From the NCBI RefSeq assembly GCF_000003855.2, contig NW_003101627.1, forward strand, positions 59,455 to 107,600: a DNA stretch of 48,146 nucleotides. Reading direction: 5' to 3'. Every line of letters begins with the position of its first letter. The first letter of the stretch is position 1. A program made the position numbers and the translations under genes. The notes under the pieces are model-generated. The model was given only the letters and a program-made list of their open reading frames with translations. It was not told the DNA's origin and did not search any database. The stretch comes from Blastomyces gilchristii SLH14081 (lineage: Eukaryota > Ascomycota > Eurotiomycetes > Onygenales > Ajellomycetaceae). Shown in pieces: positions 10,998 to 20,335 of the stretch.

Positions 10998-11917
10998 TCA
11001 TTCTTTTTTCTTAGAGCTACTCTTCGGCATGCGCTCATACGCATTTGGTCGCGGGCGACGACGCTGACGATGTATCCGTATCCGCCTGCGCTTGCTCGCA
11101 TCACCACTACCGCTATCGCAACAGCTGTCGCTGCCGCTTCCTCCATCGCCGTCGTCACCTCCTTTCTGTTCTGCAGGCCCGTCGTGCTGAGAGTTGCTGT
11201 GATTATGGCACTTGTACCGGTGACGATGCATGCGGTTAGCAGGAACACGGCCGTTGGCCATTCTGGCTTCGCCGGTGTCGACGTCGCTGTCACTGTCGCT
11301 GGAGTCTGAAGAGGAGTCTGACGAGGATTCGGAGCTGCTTTCGCCTACGGGGCGGGCTTTGTGGAAGATGCAGCAGACTTGATAGAGAAGTTAGCGACTT
11401 GTTTGGCTGGGTTCAACAACAAGGGGAGGGAAGCTAGGGATTGAAACGATGGGCGTGTGGGTTATGCAGGGAAATTCATTTGTAGAGAGGCAAAGAACTA
11501 GAGTGGATAGAAGATATGCGGTTGGAAAATAGCTCGAAGAATAGAAAATCCGTCCGTTCTTAAGGGCTTGTTTTCCTCTTGTAAAAAAAAAAAATAAAGA
11601 AAGAAAATGGCGCCGTTTGCAACACGGGGAAAGCGAACAATTGTAATTTTATTTTACATACCCTTTGAACTCTTCCTCCCCAGCTCCTCATTGTCAACCA
11701 CATCCTCCGCCCAGCGTATACCCCTCCTACTAGCCTGACCCGTCCCCGTCTCCGATTCTGTTTCCACCTCCGTGTTCGCCTCAGCCCTTAACCTCAGCCG
11801 ACCTGTTATCCGACCCTGTTGGTGTCGGACTGTCGTCTCCACCTGTGCCATTGTGCCGGGGCTATTGGTTCCTCCAGTCTGGAGTCTTTGTGTCATTGCG
11901 CCTCTGTCCCTGGACAT
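10998..11917 (-). CDS. ypi1: Type-1 protein phosphatase regulator Ypi1 / inhibitor-3
   Basis: Two exons, 11917-11662 and 11377-10998, encode 211 aa. The 284-nt intron has donor GTATGT, a CGCTAAC branch point and acceptor ATCAAG. The splice joins GRKSSK to [15 protein letters not shown] and so restores the unbroken family signature: the PP1-docking RVxF-like motif RGIRW (65-69), the following AEDVVDNE, and the KxCCIFHK motif with Cys87-Cys88. Ypi1/PPP1R11 binds and restrains PP1 (Glc7) and, with Sds22, controls its nuclear activity in mitosis (family knowledge). Next comes an acidic Ser/Glu/Asp block, then a His/Asn-rich segment ([14 protein letters not shown]) and a basic C-terminus ([16 protein letters not shown], nuclear-localisation-like). 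The first ATG gives the longest protein; an ATG at codon 8 is possible. Confidence 0.92.
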
Positions 11918-12362
11918 TGTGTGGCCCTCGATTTCTTCAGTGACTCCTTTGCGATTTGCCTCCTACTTGAGAGGGGCGAACAAGTGTTAGATTGGTGATT
12001 GGAGAAGGTTGGGAGAGCGGGCGCGTGAATCGGGATGCGAAGGGGTTTAGTTATGGCACGCTCTGCTTTGGAGATGGGGTATTATCTCGTAATATGTCAA
12101 CAAGTTGGTGACGCCCAATGACATAAGGAAAGCAAGCGCGGTTCGGTTCTTGTTGGCCGGATGCCCTATATGAGGCCACGTGACCCAAACACCTATAGAA
12201 TGCTGCGCGGCTAGATTAGTGTACAATCAACCAACCTTCCACCTCCATCAGGTTATGGGCCCTTGGCCGCTCCCGCGCCATCAACTACATGCTTTAAAAA
12301 GGGGTTGGTTCTGTGAGTCTCCTACAACAGTGGACAAGATAAGGACTTGACAGAATGGCTAG
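11918..12362. promoter_or_regulatory. Promoter region of ypi1
   Basis: GC-balanced sequence upstream of the ypi1 start. CACGTG occurs at 12177-12182 in the context CCACGTGACCC, the same CACGTGACC core as in the dad2-sgo1 promoter. No gene is visible. The right end meets the SINE insertion site. Confidence 0.45.
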
Positions 12363-12373
12363 TAAATGACTAG

Positions 12374-12746
12374 ATTATTATTATTATTATTATTCTTCCA
12401 TTATACTCATATGCAAGCGGAGCTTATGATGAGTCCTTGCGTGATGTTAAATACAGGCCAAGTGTTGGTTATACAGGAGGAAATACAGGTGTTGAGACCA
12501 TGCCAAGATAACAAGAACATAGGAAATACAAAGAAGTGACAATTAAATACATACAATAATAACTTCTCATCCCAGGAACATAGAGTGATTTGTTGGAGTG
12601 ATTTGTACACCTCTGTATTTATTAGGAACCTGAGGTGCTTGAGTTCCGGATTTAATGTATCCCCTGCGGGTTTCAAACCCACACACCTTGGTTTCCCACG
12701 CCAAGGTGCTACCGGGTGGCCGCATTAACCATTCGGCCACCGGGGC
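12374..12746 (-). mobile_element. tRNA-derived SINE with (ATT)n tail and 11-bp TSD
   Basis: The 373-bp element reads 5' to 3' on the minus strand. The direct repeat TAAATGACTAG flanks it exactly, at 12363-12373 and 12747-12757. The 5' end is tRNA-like: a Pol III A box TGGCCGAATGG (12729-12739), a hairpin with 8-bp arms (12684-12691 / 12701-12708), and a B box within GGGTTTGAAACCC (about 12668-12680) that also forms a T-arm-like stem. The acceptor stem does not pair well, so this is a tRNA-derived head and not a working tRNA. The 3' end is GAAG followed by seven (AAT) units. Two open frames inside it (12407-12770) are chance. The sequence is not RIP-mutated; its length is below the few hundred bp usually needed for RIP, which may explain this (inference). 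Confidence 0.85.
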
Positions 12747-12757
12747 TAAATGACTAG

Positions 12758-13032
12758 AATTCGCATTCAAAGATCAACAAAGCTCTCAAAATGCGAGGCA
12801 TTGAAAGCTCTTAAAATGCAAGACATTAGAAGCTCTTAATAAAAGGTATAAAAAAAAAACAGCTCTTTGCAAAAGATATAACATATCTCAATCTTCTTCA
12901 TACATAATTAAATCAGCTTTATTCTCAACTATAATTAAGTAATTTATTCTATTAAATACTTAAGATCTACTCTATATAAATATTCAATCAATTCTTTGAT
13001 AAGTGACTAAGACTGCTTATCAAAGTTATGTC
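12758..13032. repeat. Boundary zone: 25-bp tandem repeat and a 10-bp inverted repeat
   Basis: Positions 12781-12840 hold about 2.4 copies of a 25-bp unit starting AGCTCT; the copies differ almost only by C/T and G/A changes. Base composition falls to AT-rich across this stretch. An inverted repeat, CTTTGATAAG (12994-13003) and CTTATCAAAG (13016-13025), has perfect 10-bp arms and a 12-nt spacer, just left of a MITE. No gene is seen. Confidence 0.7.
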
Positions 13033-13474
13033 TAGACTAGCTGCTGAGACTATAAATTTCATATTTAATCTCATTTAATCTAATCTTATACATTTCTTAA
13101 TATGAATCTCACTGAAACTAATTATTAAAAAAACATGCAAAGTAACTATATATCAAATCTTAAAATAAGATTATAACTTAGAAAAAATAAGAAAGTAATC
13201 TTATTTAATTTTATTTAGATTCATTCTTGATATAAAGTTACTATTTTTAGACATTTTAAGAGTTTTTTTAGTCTATTTTTAATTTTTTAAAAAGTAATGC
13301 TTTTTGATAATACTCAAATGAGATTTAAAGTCATTTAAAGCAATAAAAATAATTTAAATTAAGAAGTGAAAATCATAATCTCATTTAAAAAGTATAATAA
13401 GAGTAGACAGTAAGTCTTACTGAGATAGTATAAAACTACTATATAATTTTAAAACTGTGTAATAAGATCAGTTG
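13033..13474 (+). mobile_element. hAT-like MITE copy 1, interrupted after about 442 bp
   Basis: It begins with the terminal sequence TAGACTAGCTG and matches the full-length 506-bp copy at 27053 base for base in spacing, but stops at ..GATCAGTTG, about 64 bp short of the other terminus. The break coincides with TGTAAGAAG, the expected end of an LTR, so an LTR element seems to have inserted here. The left TSD copy should be GTTATGTC (13025-13032). Strongly AT-shifted. Confidence 0.75.
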
Positions 13475-13837
13475 TGTAAGAAGTCTACACTAAATAGATT
13501 AATATAATATATAGATCTTATAATATAAAAGTGAAAAATATTAAAGAAGGAAAAAAGAGAAAGTATGAAAATCAGTAATCAGAGTATATATTTATATATA
13601 TATAGAGTAAAGCTTCAGAGCAGAAGAATAGAAATTCTGTATATATAATAAAGCTTCAGAGTGAAAGAATAGAAATTTCATGAGTTTTTCAACTAAGAAT
13701 CAGTGACTGAGAATTGAAGCTTTCAGTGAAATCTATAAAGTGTAATGAAATAGTTTATATAATTTATCAGATGTAGTCTGTTATATTAGTTCTCTCTTTT
13801 CAGAAGTAATATAGAGTTACAGATACATAGTTCTCAT
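13475..13837 (-). mobile_element. Gypsy-1 3' end: 3' UTR and probable 3' LTR
   Basis: On the minus strand this follows the chromodomain of gypsy-1 (beyond MITE-2) and ends in TTCTTACA, a normal LTR terminus, at the break in MITE-1. A purine-rich GAAAAGAGAGAAC near 13790-13803 could be the polypurine tract before the LTR. Two direct copies of a segment starting AAAGCTTCAGAG (about 13610 and 13650) lie inside. No second LTR copy was recognised in the window, so LTR status is inferred. Confidence 0.5.
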
Positions 13838-14343
13838 TAGACTGACTATGTGATTATGTCTGAGATCAGAATTAGAATATTTGATAATTTTATTATCAAT
13901 TTAACTGATTTCATTACACAGTTTTAACATTAAATAGTAGTTTCATACTGTCTCAGTGAGACTTACTGTCTACTCTTATCACATTTTTCAAATGAGATTA
14001 TGATTTTCACTTCTCAATTTAAATTCTTTTTATTGCTTTAAATGACTTTAAATCTCATTTGAGTGTTACCAAAAAGTGTTACTTTTTAAAAAATTAAAAA
14101 TAGTCTAAAAAAAACCTTAAAATGTTTAAAAATAGTAACTTTATACTAAGAATGAGACTAAATGAGACCACATAAGACCACTTTCTCATTTTTTTCAAGT
14201 CATGATTTCATTTTAAGATCTCATATATAGTCACTTTGCATGTTTTTTTAATGACTAGTCTCAGCGGGATTCACATCAAGAAATGTATGAGATCAGATTA
14301 AATGAGATTAAATATGAAATTTATAATCTCAGTAGTCAGTCTA
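13838..14343 (-). mobile_element. hAT-like MITE copy 2, full length 506 bp
   Basis: Terminal inverted repeats TAGACTG/CAGTCTA and perfect 8-bp TSDs GTTCTCAT (13830-13837 and 14344-14351). No coding capacity. It interrupts the end of the gypsy-1 chromodomain. It has the same length as copies 3 and 4 but many more C-to-T and G-to-A changes, so it has been through more RIP. Confidence 0.9.
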
Positions 14344-14351
14344 GTTCTCAT

Positions 14352-15055
14352 CAGTCAAGAGCTGCTGTCTTGAATAATACAGAGCTCAGAGTTCAGATCA
14401 GACAATTATAACTGACTTATTTCACAAGATATTATCAGTCACAGCTGCAGAGTCTCTTATTAAGAATATCTTCAATCTTTCATTCAAGTTCATTATCTTC
14501 TTCTATAATCTCTGATAACTGTCAGTCAGAAGTCAGTTGAGAAGAGAATGAATCAGTGATAATACAGTAAAGTAAGCTTGTATAAAAGACATTATAAATC
14601 TCTGATAATATGTCAAGATAATAGTTGTAGCTGTCTAGAACTTCTATCACTTTATACTTAATATAGTGATGATTCAGTGTATAAGATAAGTGTGTAATTT
14701 ATTTATTCTTAAGATTCAATCACATCAGATCTTCTATCTTATATTGCTTAATAAGATCTCAGTGAATATTGATTTAATCTTCTTAATCTTGTTTAGTACT
14801 TATCATGAAGACTTCTACTGAGTCACAGGCATCTCAGAGTTTTATTATTATACTATCAGCAATCTAAATTAAACTGCAGAGATTTGATGTAAACTGTGTG
14901 ATCTCTAGAGAATTCAACATCTTCATGTGATAATTCTGTGTAAGAAAGAATAAGCTTACATCTGTTGAAACAGTATCTTAATCATTGATAGTAATCTCTG
15001 TATGTAGAAGAAGATTATATCAATCATTCTGTAAATAATTACAGAACTTACAAAG
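14352..15055 (-). pseudogene. Gypsy-1 integrase C-terminus and chromodomain, decayed
   Basis: Minus-strand translation gives, with stops, QTVKNYLCKFCNYLQNDW, then VSTDVSLFFLTQNYHM (integrase C-terminal region). Further on come YNVFYTSLL, EIIEEDNELE and KIEDILNKR, and a final TAALD. This is the HTSLL-to-chromodomain tail of fungal chromoviruses, where ExxWEVEDIL and a WVGY-like core are usual; Trp codons are now stops. The module targets integration to heterochromatin in this group (family knowledge). It is continuous with the integrase core at 20122-20335 once the LINE A insertion is removed. Confidence 0.75.
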
Positions 15056-18000
15056 ATAGTTCTTTACATTATTATTATTATTATTATTATTTAATTATAG
15101 ATGTATACAGTCAGAGACTATGACATCTACCTGAGAACTTTTAGTTGTCAGGGTTTTTCCTATATCTATAAAGTCAACTATTATACATTTACCAATTTCA
15201 GATATGCAAAATCAGAAAATTCCAGCTCAGAATACAAAAACTATTTATAAATTACAGTATTTCAACACCTTCTGATACTTTGAAACTATTTGAAAACATC
15301 ATGATAAAGAAAAAGAGAATATAGTCTTAAAGATAAACACATTAAATAGATAGAAAAGAACAGAAAGAATAAGTACAGTAAAGAGAAACTATAACAAAAT
15401 AAAATTATTAAAAGATAGTATATAGCTGTTTTAACAGATTATATCTAATCAATCTTTATCTCTTCATATTCAGATACTTCTGAATTCAGTCATTTTCTTA
15501 TAGCTGCTTGAGTTTCTGATAGAAAGTCTATTAAGTATTTAATTCCTATCTCAGTTAAGAATAAGAATCTTATATTTAATTGATTTAAATCATACTTCTT
15601 CTTCAATCTGACTCTGAGATTATTGTATAATACACAATGTATTACAATATACTCAGAATTTTCATTTGTATTGTAGAATGAGCATTCTATTGAATTAAAT
15701 CTATCATCAAATCTTTGTATATAGAATCTGAAATAATCATGTTCTAGTTTCAGCTGAATTATAGATGAGAATACTTTCTTTTTATATTTAATTGAACAAG
15801 ATTTTCACTTTAATTTTATCTCAAATCTTGAATAATGTATACTCTTCTTTTGTTTTTACCAGCTTTTATTTCACTTATTTAAACAAGATTCTTTTATCTT
15901 TCTCTTTATAAAAGATCAGAACACTGTTTTTTGAATAGATCTGCTTAATTCTGCACTCTTTTTTACTGCTGAATCAGTCAATTCATTATCATGAATATTC
16001 ATATAAGTAGAAACTTAGTGCAGATAAATTTTCAGTTTTGATACTCTTCTCTTTTGAATTTTTATAACAGAATTTAAAATTAGTTCAAGATTCATTTGAT
16101 CATTATAAATCTGACTATTTTTAAGTCTTTTCAAAGCAGCTTAACTATCAGAGAATATTTATATCTCTTTCAAGCTATTTTCTCTTTTATAAGATTTTAT
16201 CTTAAGTAAGTTTGAAAGCTTTTACTATTATAAATAGTTCAGCATCAAAGACTTCAGATTCACAGCTCAAATTTCAGAAATCTGAGATGAAATTAATATT
16301 ATCTTTAGTATAAGTAATATCTGCATCTAATCTATTCAAACTCTTATTTTTTAAGTCATCTGAGTAAATCAGAATAGAGTCTTTTATATTGATTATAGAG
16401 ATCTTCTTCAAATACTGTTCATATTCTCTCTCTTTAGATAGTTCACTTATTTATAAGTCTATAATAGATTTTAGCTTTTCTCTTCAGAGAGATATCTTCT
16501 CATGATCAATTTTCTCAATATTTAATAAAGAAAATTGATTTTTAATCAGTGAATATAGTCTATACAGTTGAGAGAGCATTTTCTTTAAAGTATTATTATC
16601 ATTTCAATCAAGAAATCTATTTCAATTCAGTTCATTTTCTGAGTTAATTAATGAAATTGAAGAAGAGACTCTTTCTCTGATTATATAATTTAAGCTTATC
16701 TTCATGACTCTCAGAGCATAGTTCATACAGGTCTTTTCAAATTGAATAGTAGAAGATGAAATTGAAGCTTTGATTTTTATTACTTTAATAGAAGATGATT
16801 TGAATGCTCTCAGAATTCTTCTCAAAGCTCTGTTTTATAGACTTTGAAAGAGTTCAGTGAAATTGTCTTAATTATTTTATCAAACTTGAACTTTATAATC
16901 AGCTACTGAGATAATACAGGCTATATATAACTATCTCATAGTCTGAAAGAATAGATCTCTTTCAGTATTTAATAGTCTGATTATACTATTCAGTGATCTC
17001 TTTGTCTTGATAATTCTTTATTAAATATGATATTTAAAATTCAACTTGAAGTTTAATCATACTTCTAGTTATTTAACATTCAAACTGAGTTTAATCTCTT
17101 TATTCAAAAGAGTCAGACTTAGTTCTTTCTTATTAAATCTGGAAAAAAAGTAAATTAACTCAGTTTTATTCATATTAAATTAAATTAGATTGATATCTGC
17201 TCTAACAAAGATTTTCTTTACTGCTTTTTCAATTACTTTTAAATTCTCTTTGATTATCTTTGAACTGTAGAGTAGATCAATATCATCTATATAACTTGAA
17301 TATCTCACTATTTTCATCTCTCTATTCTTGAATAGATATGCAGTGTATATTGTAAATAAAACAGATGAGATTAAAGATTCTTACAGTACTTTTATTTTTA
17401 TCTCAGTCTTATCTTATTTCATTTTATCAAAGAATAGTTGTATAATTCTTTTAGATATAAAACAGTTAACTCATTTTATTAGAGAAAATGACAGTTTTAA
17501 CATCTTCAAAGTTTGAATTATCTTAGACTTTGAAATATGATTAAATGTTTCTTTTATATTAATAAAAACTGCAGTTGAGATCAGATCTTCATACTTTGCT
17601 ACTTAAATATCATAAATAACTAAGAGAACAGTGTTAATTACAGAATATTGTTTTCTATCTCTCATTTATTCATTAAATAGAAGAGAATCACTAATAGAGC
17701 TTATAAAAGATAATCTAGTAGCTACTATCTTTTCTAGAATTTTTCTCAGATAGTTCAACAGAGATATTACTCTATATAACTTAGAAATTAAAGCTTTTCT
17801 ATTAGATTTTATAAGAATTACTTCAGTAGCTTCTCTTCAGTATTCAGAATAATAATCATTTTTTAAGAGATTGAAAAAGAGCTCAAAATATTCATTCTTC
17901 AAGTAGAAATATATGTTTTGAATAATTAAGTGATTGATTGAATCAGGTTCTACAGCAGTTTTAATTAAACTTGAGAATATAGCTGACTCTAGTTCATCAT

Positions 18001-19358
18001 ATATAAGGTCAGATCATTCTCAGTTATTTTCATTAATATATTTATGAAATGATATATTCTTCTCTTCTAAATGTGATGAGTTTTGAAAGAGAATTTTTAT
18101 AAAAGCTTGATACTTTTTCTTAAAAGAGTTTGCTGTATATAATTCATTCTGAAATTCATATTCTAAGATTGAAAGCTTTGCTATACTTCTTGTTTTAGTA
18201 TAGTTGAAGGCTTTAAAAGTTCTTTTTCTTATACTTCTTCAAGAAATTTATTTCAGCAGTTTGTTTTGACTCTTTTAATATCTGAAAAATATTCATTTTA
18301 AATAACTTTGAACTCTTCATCAGATATTAAGTTATTCTTTCAATCTCTCTTTGTAGTGATTAATTATTTTCTTTTAGAGATGATATTCTCATTTCATCAA
18401 GATTTGAAATACTTAGACTTTTTCTTTGAAATATTTTCTCTAATACTTATTAGAAGAATAGATGTAATCAGCTTTACTTCATTCTCAAGTATTTTATTTA
18501 AGATATCTTGACTTTGATTTCAATAGAGCTCACTCTGCTTTTTAGATTTCAGCTGTTTTATACTTTCTTCAACTGCTTTTCAATCAGCTTTTTCAAAGTT
18601 ATACTGATTAGAGAGAAGAGAATTCTCACTTCTTTATTTTTCACTCAGTTTAATATTAAATTGAATAATCTTATAACTCAATTCTGAGATTTCATTTGAA
18701 TCAATAAATCAGTTTATAAGTCTTTTTTCAATTAGAATTTATTATATGAAAGTTAGATTTATAATAGACTTCTGTTTCATATCTTTTCTAAAGAATGTTT
18801 ATTAATCAGACTTATTAACTAAATCTATTAAATACTTAAAAGTTCATTTAATCAGTTTATCTACTCTTACTGCTTTTCTGCATTCTGAGTTTCATCAGAG
18901 ATAATGTGCATTGAAGTCTTCTATAATTATAAAGTTTTTTAAGAGAGTTATATTCAAAAATTCTCTATTAGTTATTCAGATATTATTGTTTTCTTTCAAT
19001 GACTTTTCATTATAGATATTTATAAGTTGAATAGTATTAAACTCATTCTCTTTATCTATAGTATCACTCACTAGACTATCAGAATCAGATATGATATCAA
19101 ATCTCAGATTAAATTAATATCTTGATTTCTTTCTTTTATAAATCACTACTCTTGATTTTATCTCAGATTTTTCAGATAGAAAGCAGTAATAGCTTGAATG
19201 AGAAATAATTTACTTTTACTCAGTATCAAAGTTTGATTCTTGAAGAAGTACAAAGTCAACTTTTTATTCAAATACAATCTGAAGACAAGAATAAATACAA
19301 TTTGAGTTTCTATTCACATTGTTTTGAATAAATGTAATTTTTAAAGAGTTTTTAAACT

Positions 19359-20108
19359 CTACAGATGCTAGTCACCCGCAGAATGCATCTTAAGCTAATT
19401 ACATTTAACTCTCTATAATTAACTGATCACTGTGTTCATTCTCTCGGGTCAGTCATTAATTTTCAGAGGTGTTAGTTAGTGACTGTCACTGCTCACTTGA
19501 TAATATACACATCAAGCTTTCAGTTGCTGATCTCAGTCTCATTAGATGCTTATAGACCTATCAATCAGCTGTTATAGTCTCATCTTATATTAGAAACTAA
19601 TCATAGACTTTATGACTGCAGTTCTCTCTATCAGTATTAGAGCTTGATAATGAGCTTACAGACTCTAGTCTATCAGAGTACTCTGTTTAAAGTCTAGATA
19701 CATGTCTAGATCTGCTTATTAGATGATTTTCAAAATCATTCTCTATATTTAAGAGAGAGCTAGGCTCTGATGACAGCTCTAGTTAGAGACTTGTTTAAGT
19801 AGTATATAATTACTATATTAGGCTTAACTCTATATTGTTAGAATCTTGACAGATGCATAGTAGAATAGTGAGATATTAACATCTTATATCAGCTCTGATG
19901 AGTGTTCACAAAATCTTACTTAGCTAGTGACTTAACTTACAGTAGAGAGTTTTACTCTGTATCAAGTCTTACTAATTAGACTCAGTCTCTATTACATGAG
20001 AGCTTTCATGAGTAAGAAGTAGCAGGTGTCAGCAGTGAGATTCAAACTCACATATCTTTAATATGTGCGGTCTTGATTATCAGTCTTACTAACTGAGTCA
20101 CGCTGATA
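19359..20108 (-). mobile_element. Non-LINE 5' module of the chimeric insertion
   Basis: About 750 bp lying between the LINE ORF2 start and the TSD. It has no visible similarity to LINE D ORF1 or 5' UTR. It begins on the minus strand with the tRNA-like sequence and then runs through AT-shifted sequence without a readable frame. It could be a SINE-like RNA joined by template switching, or the true 5' UTR of a different LINE subfamily. Confidence 0.6.
20027..20107 (-). other. tRNA-like sequence at the 5' end of the LINE A insertion
   Basis: Read on the minus strand: a 7-bp acceptor helix (ATCAGCG with TGCTGAC, one A-C mismatch explained by G-to-A and one G-U pair); U8; an A box like TGGCTCAGTTGGTAAGA with two G-to-A changes; and a perfect T-arm (GTGAG, loop TTTGAAT, CTCAC). 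Then discriminator A and CC follow. A 7-bp hairpin (CACATAT/ATATGTG) precedes the T-arm, as a long variable arm would. The anticodon arm is not clear, so it is tRNA-derived and not a gene. It starts one base from the TSD. Confidence 0.7.
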
Positions 20109-20121
20109 ATAGTTCTTTACA

Positions 20122-20335
20122 GTCTGAATTGTTTTTTCTGATGCATTATCAGTCTCAGAGTGATAGATAGTTGATAAACAGTGTGTAATTCTGAGAACTT
20201 AACAGATTCTTGTTCAGAGAGTACTTATGAATTGACAGCTCTGATTTAATACTATAGATCTTGATTATTCATGCATTTAATAGAATAAGCTCTGTAGAAA
20301 GACTTCAGTGACTTGTTCAGTATTTAATAATATCA
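20122..20335 (-). pseudogene. Gypsy-1 integrase core fragment
   Basis: Minus-strand reading gives QVTEVFLQSLFY, HE*SRSIVLNQ and CQFISTL*TRIC, then LSTIYHSETDNASEKTIQTV, directly matching the Ty3/gypsy integrase core (HG-P-SIVSDRGxQF ... LSTAYHPETDGQTERxxQ). The Asp of SD-RG is now Asn and the Trp after STL is a stop. It is continuous with 14352-15055 across LINE A. Its upstream end is cut at about 20335, where copia sequence starts. Confidence 0.8.

Larger units (their letters stand above)
15069..20108 (-). mobile_element. LINE A: chimeric insertion, tRNA-like 5' module joined to LINE ORF2
   Basis: Bounded by the 13-bp TSD ATAGTTCTTTACA (15056-15068 and 20109-20121). The 3' end on the minus strand is (AAT)n. 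Positions 15069 to about 19358 match LINE D from the start of ORF2 (endonuclease) through RT, RNase H and 3' UTR. At about 19358 the match to LINE D ends abruptly and about 750 bp of different sequence follow, ending at the TSD in a tRNA-like fold. ORF2 remnants include the endonuclease start (IQNNVNRNSN), LLQESNF and DFNAHYL. All frames are full of stops from C-to-T/G-to-A changes. The clade is Tad1/I-like, judged by domain order. The 5' module replaces ORF1 and the normal 5' UTR. Confidence 0.8.

Noticed and set aside
12655..12746. A functional tRNA gene on the minus strand
   Set aside because: A and B boxes and a T-arm are present, but the acceptor stem has several mismatches and no normal anticodon loop is found; the TSDs and ATT tail show it is the head of a SINE.
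12407..12770. Two minus-strand open frames of 91 and 67 codons
   Set aside because: They lie inside the SINE and its tRNA head and show no protein features.
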